14,274 nucleotides of DNA from Bacteroidota bacterium (lineage in GTDB: Bacteria > Bacteroidota > Bacteroidia > Bacteroidales > UBA1556). Shown in pieces: positions 8,232 to 14,274 of the stretch; position 1 is the first letter of the stretch, and every line of letters starts with the position of its first letter. The notes below the pieces were generated by a model. That model searched no databases and was not told where the DNA came from. It worked only from the letters and a program-made list of their open reading frames with translations. The DNA lies in assembly GCA_003648395.1 (NCBI GenBank), contig QMPB01000048.1, forward strand, positions 1 through 14,274, given 5' to 3'. The translations under genes were made by a program, and so were the position numbers.

Positions 8232-9335
8232 CTAATCTTTTAAATATTTAATAATAAATCCGCCAGCAATAACATCATCATCCTCAAAAAACACGGCAGA
8301 TTGTCCGGGCGTTATAGCAGAAACTTTACCAAAAAACTCTACTCGAATAGTGTCATTAATATCATTATAAAGTCTTGCAGCAGCACCTGGGTCGTGATGT
8401 CTAATTTGAACATCAACCTCCATTCCATCAGTAATATGAGTATATTTTTGCCAATTTAGTTTCCCCACAAGCATTTTATCACCCATAAGTTCATTTGCAG
8501 GTCCAATTACAATTCTATTATTTTTAGCATCAATTTCACTAACATAGGCAGGATATCCCAAAGCAACTAAGCCGCGTCTTTGCCCTATAGTATAATACGG
8601 ATATCCCTTATGCTTTCCGACCACAGTTCCATCTTTAAGTACGAAATCACCACCAGAAACTCTTTGCTCTAGACCTTCAACTTTATGATTTAAAAAACTA
8701 TGATAATCATTATCTGGAATAAAGCATATTTCGTAACTCTCGCTTTTCTTAGCAAGATTATCGAAGCCATGTTTTATTGCTAATTCCCTAATTTCACTTT
8801 TATGAAAGTTGCCCAAAGGAAAAATTGTTCTTGCCAAATTCTCTTGACTAACACCCCAAAGAACATAGCTCTGGTCTTTACCTCCATCTATTCCTTTGGT
8901 TACATAATACCTACCATCTTTCTCTTTCATTTGAGCATAATGTCCTGTTGCAATATGATAGCAGTCTAATTCGTCAGCACGTTTAAGAAGAGCTTCCCAT
9001 TTCATAAATGTATTGCAAAGAATACAAGGATTAGGTGTTCTTCCAATCAAATATTCTGAGACAAAGTTACTTACAATACTTTCTTCAAAATCTTCTCTAA
9101 TATCAATAATATAATGAGGAAATCCTTTACTTACAGCAAGTTGACGAGCGTCATTAATAGAGTCAAGACTACAACAGCCAGTTTCTTTGCTACTAGTTCC
9201 GGCAGTAGAATAATCCCATGTTTTCATAGTCATTCCAACAAGCTCATATCCCTGATCTTTAAGAAGTAGCGCAGCAATTGAGCTGTCAATACCTCCACTC
9301 ATAGCAACTAAAACTCTATTATTCTTCTTCACCAT
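8232..9335 (-). CDS. mnmA: tRNA-specific 2-thiouridylase MnmA
   Basis: Thiolates U34 at position 2 in the wobble base of Lys, Glu and Gln tRNAs, using ATP and a persulfide sulfur donor, in the cytoplasm. It has 367 residues, the normal length. The PP-loop SGGIDSS (13-19) binds ATP. The catalytic nucleophile is Cys107 (PNPCILCN) and the second active-site Cys is Cys204 (YEICFIPD). DQSYVLWG (154-161), GHYA and the C-terminal beta-barrel region (KGYPYYTIGQRRGL onward) are also family features. The start overlaps the end of the upstream MORN-repeat gene by 17 bp and the lipoprotein gene follows after 4 bp, so this housekeeping enzyme is embedded among envelope genes. Confidence 0.97.
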   Translation of the reverse strand: MVKKNNRVLVAMSGGIDSSIAALLLKDQGYELVGMTMKTWDYSTAGTSSKETGCCSLDSINDARQLAVSKGFPHYIIDIREDFEESIVSNFVSEYLIGRTPNPCILCNTFMKWEALLKRADELDCYHIATGHYAQMKEKDGRYYVTKGIDGGKDQSYVLWGVSQENLARTIFPLGNFHKSEIRELAIKHGFDNLAKKSESYEICFIPDNDYHSFLNHKVEGLEQRVSGGDFVLKDGTVVGKHKGYPYYTIGQRRGLVALGYPAYVSEIDAKNNRIVIGPANELMGDKMLVGKLNWQKYTHITDGMEVDVQIRHHDPGAAARLYNDINDTIRVEFFGKVSAITPGQSAVFFEDDDVIAGGFIIKYLKD

Positions 9336-10095
9336 CCTTTTTCTTCCTCAAGTCTGTTACAGTATGTTTCTTATTATCCATTTCAAATATCATCTTCCCA
9401 TTTTCATATTTTCTCTCAAGTTCAATATTGCCCATATTAAACATTATGTATTCAGTATATATACCTTTTTCATTATACGATATCCAAGCACCATTTGCTT
9501 TACCATTTACATAATTTCCCTTTCTTGAGATTTTACCATTCATAAAATAAGTAATGTATTCTCCCTCAAGTTTGCCTTTTACAAAAGTGGCTGAAAGCCT
9601 TAATTTCCCATTTTTATAATATTCTTTCCATATGCCATCTCTAACATCATTCTTCCACATTACTTCAGAAACTTTTGTATTATTGGGATAATAAATATAC
9701 CATAAGCCATCTTTTTTGCCTTTATTATAGGATTCTTGTTTGGTGATTAGCTCTGTTGAACTACTATAATATTTCCAAATGTCATGTTTCTGTTTGTTAT
9801 AATACTTACCTTTTGCTTGTAGACTTCCATTTTTGTAGTAAATACTAGCAACAGCAAGTTTACCTTTTTCAAGATATTCTAATTTACTATTTAACTTCCC
9901 ATTTGGATAATAGAAATAAAAAGTGCCAACTTCATAGCCATTTTCAAATTGACCTTCAAATCTAGTTTTCCCATTATCATATTTTTTATTCCATTTACCT
10001 ATCTTTTTTCCATTGCTATCAGTCTGATTATAAGGTTGAGCAATGATATTTAGTCCTAAAAATAAGAAAAATAATATATTAAAAGTGTACTTCAT
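9319..10095 (-). CDS. Secreted MORN/YwqK-type repeat protein
   Basis: 258 residues with a signal peptide (MKYTFNILFFLFLGLNIIAQ). From residue 29 to about 235 it is made of roughly eight tandem units of 22-24 residues with the pattern G-x-W-x2-YYxNGKLxxxGxYxNGK, as in MORN-variant or YwqK repeats; clear units start at VGTFYFYYPNGK, DGLWYIYYPNNT and DGIWKEYYKNGK. Such proteins are beta-rich and probably bind partners. Databases sometimes call the family a toxin-antitoxin 'antitoxin', but nothing here supports that role: it is secreted and there is no toxin neighbour. The C-terminus is highly charged (KKKDGEEE). First gene of the operon with mnmA, the lipoprotein and the peptidase. Confidence 0.83.
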   Translation of the reverse strand: MKYTFNILFFLFLGLNIIAQPYNQTDSNGKKIGKWNKKYDNGKTRFEGQFENGYEVGTFYFYYPNGKLNSKLEYLEKGKLAVASIYYKNGSLQAKGKYYNKQKHDIWKYYSSSTELITKQESYNKGKKDGLWYIYYPNNTKVSEVMWKNDVRDGIWKEYYKNGKLRLSATFVKGKLEGEYITYFMNGKISRKGNYVNGKANGAWISYNEKGIYTEYIMFNMGNIELERKYENGKMIFEMDNKKHTVTDLRKKKDGEEE

Positions 10096-10138
10096 ATTCT
10101 AGAGAATTGTAAATGGTTTTCTATTAAATAATATGGAA

Positions 10139-10146
10139 CAAAACTA
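10139..10146 (-). promoter_or_regulatory. Candidate -7 box of the MORN-mnmA-lipoprotein-peptidase operon
   Basis: TAGTTTTG on the - strand is a perfect TAnnTTTG match. Transcription from about 10131 would give a 36-nt leader before the ATG at 10095. No good -33 element is visible at the usual distance. Confidence 0.4.
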
Positions 10147-10241
10147 CATAAAAAATATATAACGAAACTTAATTGTACAATAGTATATACATTTCATATT
10201 ATAGCTTATACCAAACTTAATTAGCTAGCTTATATAAAAAG

Positions 10242-10267
10242 AAAAAAGCCGCAAAAGCGGCTTTTTT
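10242..10267 (-). terminator. Intrinsic terminator downstream of the bacteriohemerythrin gene
   Basis: A perfect 11-bp stem, AAAAAAGCCGC (10242-10252) and GCGGCTTTTTT (10257-10267), with an AAAA loop. The GC core and flanking A and T runs make a textbook intrinsic terminator that could work on both strands. It lies about 60 bp after the hemerythrin stop, so its main role is on the - strand, insulating the downstream operon promoter. The rest of the 232-bp gap (10096-10327) holds the operon's -7 box and a minor 9-bp direct repeat TAGCTTATA (10202 and 10226). Confidence 0.85.
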
Positions 10268-10327
10268 GAATTGGAAGAAAATATTGAGGAATAATATTTA
10301 ATAATAACTTACCTACAGGATATTATT

Positions 10328-10735
10328 TTAGTTTATTCCATTTAGTTGCATGAATTGCATATATTTTTTGTCAGTTTTAAGTATGTGATTATATAACCAA
10401 TCTCTAAGGAAAATCATCACTTTAGTAGAAACAGTTATTCTATTTGCATCAAAGGACTTTTTAAAATTAGCTATTTCATCAATGAAATGCTGATGTCCTT
10501 TTTTATGTTCTTCAGTTTCTTCATAACCGTATTTTTCAAAAATAGCCTCTTCCTCTCTAAAGTGAACCTTTGTATAATTAACTAGTTCATTGATAGTTTT
10601 GCCAAGAACTTGTTTTGTATTACCAGCTTTCATTCCTTCGTAAAGCTTATTTATTAGAGATACAAGTTGTCTGTGTTGCATATCAATTACTCTTATATTT
10701 ACACTATATCTTTCGTTCCAGTCGATGAATGCCAT
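10328..10735 (-). CDS. Bacteriohemerythrin (O2-binding di-iron protein)
   Basis: A 135-residue soluble single-domain hemerythrin, the normal length. All di-iron ligands of the family can be placed: His21 (MQHRQL), His58 and Glu62 (HFREE), His77 and His81 (HKKGH), His117 and Asp122 (HILKTD). The N-terminal MAFIDWNERYSVNI is also the family pattern. It reversibly binds O2 and may serve oxygen sensing, storage or delivery, or iron and oxidative protection; which applies here cannot be read from sequence. It lies 128 bp downstream of the sensor kinase gene on the same strand, with its own promoter-like -7 box, upstream tandem repeats and a strong terminator, so it is probably transcribed alone and regulated. 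Confidence 0.93.
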   Translation of the reverse strand: MAFIDWNERYSVNIRVIDMQHRQLVSLINKLYEGMKAGNTKQVLGKTINELVNYTKVHFREEEAIFEKYGYEETEEHKKGHQHFIDEIANFKKSFDANRITVSTKVMIFLRDWLYNHILKTDKKYMQFMQLNGIN

Positions 10736-10779
10736 TGCTAACTAATTTAAGTTATATCTATACTTGATTATTTACAATG

Positions 10780-10787
10780 CAAATATA
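10780..10787 (-). promoter_or_regulatory. Candidate -7 box of the bacteriohemerythrin promoter
   Basis: TATATTTG on the - strand is a perfect TAnnTTTG match. A start site near 10773 would leave a leader of about 37 nt. The nearest TTTG upstream is 24 bp away, longer than the usual 19-21, so the -33 element is weak. This would suit a promoter that depends on an activator bound at the repeats just upstream. Confidence 0.45.
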
Positions 10788-10814
10788 TAATGAAAAATAG
10801 AAGACATTAAGCAA

Positions 10815-10846
10815 ATGTTGTGAAAGCATGAAAGTATGTTGTGAAA
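10815..10846. repeat. Two identical 11-bp direct repeats spaced 21 bp, possible LytTR-type operator
   Basis: ATGTTGTGAAA occurs at 10815-10825 and 10836-10846, start to start 21 bp, two helical turns. On the - strand the site lies roughly 40-75 bp upstream of the predicted hemerythrin start point, where activators usually bind. Each copy contains GTT and matches the published LytTR half-site pattern [TA][AC][CA]GTTN[AG][TG] at six of eight fixed positions, and the 9-bp plus 12-bp-spacer layout gives the same 21-bp period. The neighbouring genes include a LytTR regulator. Confidence 0.5.
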
Positions 10847-10863
10847 ATGATAGTGTATTTTTA

Positions 10864-12828
10864 TTATTCTATTTGGTTTCTTTGGTAAGTTTCTTTGAAA
10901 TAAATTGTAAAACTTGCTCCATTATTGTTTGAATATTCGACTCTTCCGTGCAGCTGTTTTACAAGATTTCTTACAAGTTTTAATCCTATACTTTTCACTG
11001 CTTTCACTTTTATTCTATCTTTCATTCCTGGACCATTGTCTTTTATTATTATCAAGTTTCTATCATCTTCTCTTATAAGTTGAATGCTAAGTTGGTTTAG
11101 CTTTTCTTGATTAAAAGCATATTTAAAACTATTGGTAATAAGCTCATTAATAATTAATCCCAAGGGTATAGCAGTATCAATATCGAGAGTAAAATCATTA
11201 TCAATTTTATAAATAGTTTCAATTTTGGTTGTTGAGTAAACGGTATTAATTTCCCTAACTAAGCTCTGTATATATTCACTGAAGTTAATAAGTAAATCAT
11301 CATTCTGATATAGTTTCTGATGAATTAGGGCCATTGATCTAACTCTTCCTTGACCTTCTTTGGCTAAGCTAAGTGCTTTTTCGTCTTCAATGCCTTTTGT
11401 TTGAAGTTCTAAAAGACTAGAAATAATTTGAAAATTATTCTTAACTCTATGGTGTATCTCTTTCAGAAGAAGCTGTTTTTCAGCATCTCTCTCTTTTATT
11501 TCATCTCTTTGCTTAGCAATCTGTTTGTTCTTATATCTTAGTTTATTGTTTTTACCTCTTTGAATAATAATATTAGTGATAGTAATTATTGCAAGACCAA
11601 TAAGAAGTATTGAAATATATAAGTATAATTTGGATTTAGATTTTTCTGCTGCAATTGCAATTTCTTTTTTCTCTTCAATACTTTTAATTTTATTTCGAGA
11701 TAGAGTATTAGATAATTCTTCAGTATATATATTCTTAATTACTTCAACGCTCTCATTGTTAATATGCATAGCCTCTTTATAATAGCCTCTATTTTCTAGT
11801 GTTCTCGCACAGCCATTAAGAATGTGATAAAAGTCGTTTGGAAATACTCTGTCTCTAGTTTGCGAAATAATTGTATCACAAAGTTCTACTATTCCATTTA
11901 CTCCGAATTTTTTATAAATTAATTGTGCTTTTTCTGACTCATCAGATAATGAATTTACAAATCGGATATAGTAATTATAACTAATATTTTCACTAAATCT
12001 ATCATTTGATATTTCTTCTAATAAATTATATATTCTATCATCATTTCCTCCTTTATAGAGGTATGCATCAACCAAATGGCATAGGTTATCAATATATACT
12101 GGACTAGTATTGTTTATTTTATTGTCAAGAATATGAGCAGACTCACAAAGATTTATATAACCCTCTAAATCATGTTTTGAAATAAGAAAACTACTACGAT
12201 AATAATCGGTCATTATCATTAAAGCAGTGTCTTTAAGAGCCAGTGCAATTTCTTTCTGCCTATTACATCTTTCTTCACCCTTTTCAACTTCATTATTAAT
12301 AATATCAAGAATTATGGGATATATATTTAAATGAAAGATTGCTCTTTGGTAATTGGGGTCACTTTTATCAAATTTATTGATATATTTAGCAAGCGATTTA
12401 TGTTCTTTTTCTGCCTCATCAAGCATTACAGCATTGGTAAATAAACTTATTTGTTTCCATTTAATATATACATATTCCATAATAATACTATCGCTCTGAG
12501 GTGGAGGAAAAAGATTAGTGAAATATTTCTGAATATCGATAATTGGGATACCGTATTGATCAAAAGCAGTGTTTATTAAGTAGTGATAATCAGAATATGA
12601 AGGATTTCCATCAATAATAAAAGCCAAAGATTTGTATTTGTTAATGATAATGCTATCATGTAATTCGTTAATAATTATTCTTGCTGAGTCAAGATTATTG
12701 TAAATAATATACTCTTCAACTTGCTTAATTTTCTCATTAACAGTGCTCTCATTTGACTCTTGAGAATAAAGAGAAGTGCTTTGTAAAATAAATACTAGAA
12801 CAATAATAAATCTGGATAATTTATTCAT
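10864..12828 (-). CDS. Sensor histidine kinase, HisKA_2 type, with periplasmic helical sensor region
   Basis: 654 residues. Signal sequence (1-22), then a long mostly helical, TPR-like periplasmic region (about 28-398), one membrane helix (about 401-423), a coiled coil (about 425-455), a HisKA_2 dimerisation and phosphoacceptor domain (EIHHRVKNN at 457-465, His460 the likely phospho-site) and an ATP-binding domain with N-box NELITNSFKYAF (561-572), G1 box DNGPGM (597-602) and G2 box GLKLV (615-619). All catalytic parts look intact. It probably senses an envelope signal and phosphorylates the receiver encoded just upstream. Its start overlaps the LytTR fragment's stop by 8 bp, so the three reading frames form one transcript. 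The ligand is unknown. Bacteroidota often pair this kinase type with LytTR regulators. Confidence 0.92.
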   Translation of the reverse strand: MNKLSRFIIVLVFILQSTSLYSQESNESTVNEKIKQVEEYIIYNNLDSARIIINELHDSIIINKYKSLAFIIDGNPSYSDYHYLINTAFDQYGIPIIDIQKYFTNLFPPPQSDSIIMEYVYIKWKQISLFTNAVMLDEAEKEHKSLAKYINKFDKSDPNYQRAIFHLNIYPIILDIINNEVEKGEERCNRQKEIALALKDTALMIMTDYYRSSFLISKHDLEGYINLCESAHILDNKINNTSPVYIDNLCHLVDAYLYKGGNDDRIYNLLEEISNDRFSENISYNYYIRFVNSLSDESEKAQLIYKKFGVNGIVELCDTIISQTRDRVFPNDFYHILNGCARTLENRGYYKEAMHINNESVEVIKNIYTEELSNTLSRNKIKSIEEKKEIAIAAEKSKSKLYLYISILLIGLAIITITNIIIQRGKNNKLRYKNKQIAKQRDEIKERDAEKQLLLKEIHHRVKNNFQIISSLLELQTKGIEDEKALSLAKEGQGRVRSMALIHQKLYQNDDLLINFSEYIQSLVREINTVYSTTKIETIYKIDNDFTLDIDTAIPLGLIINELITNSFKYAFNQEKLNQLSIQLIREDDRNLIIIKDNGPGMKDRIKVKAVKSIGLKLVRNLVKQLHGRVEYSNNNGASFTIYFKETYQRNQIE

Positions 12829-13033
12829 TGCTAAGTTTGTTTAGGATTTCTTCTTTCATACTTTTACTCAATGGAATCTCTGTATCTTTTACGGTTATGC
12901 TTTTCTTTTGAACAGCTTCTATATGTTTAAGATTTACAATATAACTTCTATGGCATTTCACAAAATTTGAAGAAAGTTTATTCAAATAATCGCCAATGGT
13001 TTCTCTGAGAGTGTATATATTTCCATCTGTCAT
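12821..13033 (-). CDS. LytTR DNA-binding domain fragment, out of frame with its receiver part
   Basis: A 70-residue frame beginning at ATG 13033 encodes most of a LytTR DNA-binding domain: YMTDGNIYTLRETIGDYL, then FVKCHRSYIVNLKHIEAV, with the family His28 and Arg29, and a normal C-terminus. The first beta strand of the domain (FIKNNNKQIRIKICDIMYI) is instead at the end of the preceding frame. Upstream of the ATG this frame reads NVYIDLY back to a TGA at about 13060, residues that fit the family. The ATG overlaps the stop of the receiver frame as ATGA, so translation could restart here, but a LytTR domain without its first strand would probably not fold alone. Either a separate small protein or, more likely, the 3' part of a broken gene. 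Confidence 0.6.
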   Translation of the reverse strand: MTDGNIYTLRETIGDYLNKLSSNFVKCHRSYIVNLKHIEAVQKKSITVKDTEIPLSKSMKEEILNKLSNE

Positions 13034-13527
13034 ATATAGGTCAATATATACATTATATCACAAATTTTTATTCTTATCTGTTTATTGTTATTTTTAATAA
13101 ACATTGATTGCCTAATAATGCTATTCAAAGCCTTTACAGGTCTGGCGGTTTGCAAAGAGTAATTGTAAAGTGCTAGTTCTATAGCCACCTTAAGTTCTTC
13201 TTTATTAAAAGGTTTTACTAAGAATGCTGAAGGATGAACTTCCTTTACTTCATTTAGTGTATTATTATCAGAGAAAGAAGTTATAAATAAGAATGGGAAA
13301 TTATACTTTTCATTTACCGTTCTAGCAAGGTCAATACCTGTTTTTCTACCAGAGAGTTGAATATCGAATATTCCAATATCAGGCTTATTTTCTTCTATTC
13401 TTTCAACGGCCTCTGAATATGTAATTGCAGGTTCTAAAGCTATATAACCAAAACTTTCTAAAGCGCTAACTATAGTATTGGCAATTATCATTTCATCTTC
13501 TACAACTAGTACTTTAATCTCTTCCAT
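13030..13527 (-). CDS. Response regulator: receiver domain plus start of a LytTR domain, truncated by a frame change
   Basis: 165 residues. The CheY-like receiver domain (about 3-122) has every key residue: acidic pair Glu10 and Asp11, phospho-acceptor Asp55 (IGIFDIQLSG), Thr83 and Lys105 (LVKPF). A linker follows, then the first strand of a LytTR domain (SMFIKNNNKQIRIKICDIMYI), after which the frame reads LTYI and stops at 13030. The remaining LytTR domain follows in another frame at 12821-13033. Receiver plus fragment would total about 240 residues, the usual length of a LytTR regulator, if roughly six residues were restored. As it stands the product would be a receiver that can be phosphorylated but lacks a complete DNA-binding domain. 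It leads the operon with the kinase. Confidence 0.8.
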   Translation of the reverse strand: MEEIKVLVVEDEMIIANTIVSALESFGYIALEPAITYSEAVERIEENKPDIGIFDIQLSGRKTGIDLARTVNEKYNFPFLFITSFSDNNTLNEVKEVHPSAFLVKPFNKEELKVAIELALYNYSLQTARPVKALNSIIRQSMFIKNNNKQIRIKICDIMYILTYI

Positions 13528-13528
13528 A

Positions 13529-13557
13529 TTGACTAATTAATTATTTAGTCAAAGGTA
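13529..13557 (-). promoter_or_regulatory. -7 box overlapping a perfect palindromic operator, response-regulator promoter
   Basis: TACCTTTG (13557 down to 13550 on the - strand) is a perfect -7 match. It runs directly into an inverted repeat, TTGACTAA (13529-13536), 8-bp spacer, TTAGTCAA (13545-13552), which ends one base before the ATG at 13527. The palindrome covers the end of the -7 box, the expected start site and the whole leader, the usual place for a repressor operator or a hairpin that hides the start codon. Confidence 0.5.
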
Positions 13558-13601
13558 AGGAAAAACTTCTATTGGTTTACAGGAATGAACGATTTACGAA
13601 C

Positions 13602-13633
13602 AAAAAAAGCCCCTCATTACTGAGAAGCTTTTT
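13602..13633 (-). terminator. Intrinsic terminator between sdhB and the response-regulator gene
   Basis: Stem AAAAAGC (13604-13610) with GCTTTTT (13627-13633), a CC/AA internal mismatch, then CTCA (13613-13616) with TGAG (13621-13624) and a TTAC loop. Read on the - strand the GC-containing stem ends in a run of seven T. It should stop transcription coming from sdhB before the response-regulator promoter. Confidence 0.65.
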
Positions 13634-13672
13634 CTAATTATTTATATCATATTAGAAAAATATTATTTCTAA
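13629..13672. repeat. Alternative stem-loops sharing one arm
   Basis: TTTTTCTAAT (13629-13638) and ATTAGAAAAA (13651-13660) are perfect 10-bp inverted repeats around a 12-base loop. Part of the second arm (TTAGAAA, 13652-13658) can instead pair with TTTCTAA (13666-13672). The first arm also shares 13629-13633 with the neighbouring terminator stem. The DNA is very AT-rich, so the stems are individually weak. Confidence 0.4.
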
Positions 13673-13693
13673 ATATAACAATCTGCTTTCTAT

Positions 13694-13741
13694 TTTTTTG
13701 AAATAAGGAGTTTACATTTCGTAAATGACTGTTTCAAAAAA
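13694..13741 (-). terminator. Inverted repeat just downstream of sdhB, possible terminator or mRNA end
   Basis: Arms TTTTTTGAAA (13694-13703) and TTTCAAAAAA (13732-13741) are perfect complements enclosing an inner small hairpin TTTAC (13711-13715) and GTAAA (13721-13725). It starts about 40 bp after the sdhB stop. On the - strand it ends in a T-run, but the stem is A/T only, so it is weak as a terminator and may protect the 3' end of the mRNA. Confidence 0.4.
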
Positions 13742-13782
13742 CAAAAATAACGCAGTATTTGGTGTTCTCTTACAAAAAAACA

Positions 13783-14274
13783 CTATATATCCTTGGTATC
13801 AGCACATAACTTAGCCGCAAGGAATTCTCTATTCATCTTAGCAATATGAGAAACAGAAATCTCCTTAGGACATTCTTGTTCACAAGCATAAGTGTTAGAA
13901 CAGTTACCAAAGCCAAGCTCATCCATTTTAGCTACCATATTCTGTACTCTTCGTTTAGCTTCAACTTTACCTTGAGGTAGGTGAGCAAACTGAGATACTT
14001 TAGCAGCAACAAATAGCATTGCAGAAGCATTCTTACAAGTAGCGACACAAGCACCACAACCAATACAAGCAGCTGCATCCATAGCTATATCAGAATCTAC
14101 CTTTGGAATTGCAATTGCATTAGCATCGGGTACACCACCAGTATTTATTGATACATATCCACCTGCTTGAATAATCTCATCAAAAGCACCACGGTTTACA
14201 ATCAAATCCTTAACAATAGGGAAAGCTTTTGCTCTCCATGGTTCGATGTAGATAGTGTCACCATTGCTAAATTT
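13783..14274 (-). CDS. sdhB: Succinate dehydrogenase/fumarate reductase iron-sulfur subunit, C-terminal part (cut by the right edge)
   Basis: The electron-transfer subunit that passes electrons between the flavoprotein subunit and the membrane quinone site in complex II. The frame is open to 14274 (the last visible residues upstream read [19 protein letters not shown]), so the start and the [2Fe-2S] domain lie outside the window; the TTG at 14205 is internal. The visible 163 residues hold the C-terminal ferredoxin domain: [11 protein letters not shown] (C-x2-C-x2-C-x3-C) and [12 protein letters not shown] (C-x5-C-x3-CP), which ligate the [4Fe-4S] and [3Fe-4S] clusters. The first motif is followed by Lys-Asn instead of the common Pro. 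[17 protein letters not shown] and PDANAI are typical of the Bacteroidota form. The flavoprotein and cytochrome b genes, usually upstream, are not in view. Confidence 0.94.
   Translation of the reverse strand, partial: KFSNGDTIYIEPWRAKAFPIVKDLIVNRGAFDEIIQAGGYVSINTGGVPDANAIAIPKVDSDIAMDAAACIGCGACVATCKNASAMLFVAAKVSQFAHLPQGKVEAKRRVQNMVAKMDELGFGNCSNTYACEQECPKEISVSHIAKMNREFLAAKLCADTKDI

Noticed and set aside
9319..10095. Toxin-antitoxin function for the MORN/YwqK repeat protein
   Set aside because: The label comes from database naming. The protein has a signal peptide and no toxin-like neighbour, so the role is not supported.
11576..11782. 68-residue open frame on the + strand inside the sensor kinase gene
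   Set aside because: It lies antisense to the membrane and linker region of an intact, well-supported kinase and shows no family features. The hydrophobic composition is a by-product of the opposite strand.

Overview
The window looks like a piece of a Bacteroidota chromosome. The DNA is AT-rich, the promoters fit the Bacteroidota pattern (-7 box TAnnTTTG), Shine-Dalgarno sites are mostly absent, there is a subtilase with a type IX secretion C-terminal sorting domain, and the succinate dehydrogenase iron-sulfur subunit is of the Bacteroidota type. The order within the phylum cannot be fixed from these genes. No rRNA, tRNA, CRISPR array, insertion sequence or phage gene was seen, and no gap between genes exceeds 300 bp.

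Left part (1-5850). The 3' part of lnt (apolipoprotein N-acyltransferase) is followed on the + strand by a small membrane-anchored LuxR-type regulator and then by a 65-residue membrane protein that resembles the regulator's membrane half without its DNA-binding half. Facing them on the - strand are a PAP2-like membrane protein and, upstream of it, rpoN (sigma-54). Divergent from rpoN is a secreted DUF4140/DUF4139 (MuiA-like) protein.

Middle part (5856-10270). A compact four-gene - strand operon runs from a secreted MORN/YwqK-repeat protein through mnmA (tRNA 2-thiouridylase) and a lipoprotein to a secreted S8 peptidase. Junctions are a 17-bp overlap, a 4-bp gap and a 14-bp overlap. A long hairpin separates its 3' end from the convergent DUF4139 gene. 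A perfect 11-bp-stem terminator lies between its start and the end of the next - strand gene.

Right part (10328-14274). A signalling cluster on the - strand reads: response regulator (receiver plus LytTR domain, split by a frame change), overlapping HisKA_2-type sensor kinase with a periplasmic helical sensor region, and bacteriohemerythrin. The hemerythrin promoter is preceded by two identical 11-bp repeats spaced 21 bp apart, the geometry known for LytTR-family binding sites. A working hypothesis is that this two-component system controls the hemerythrin gene, but the LytTR domain appears to have lost about six residues at the frame break. The window ends inside sdhB, whose 3' flank holds several overlapping stem-loops.
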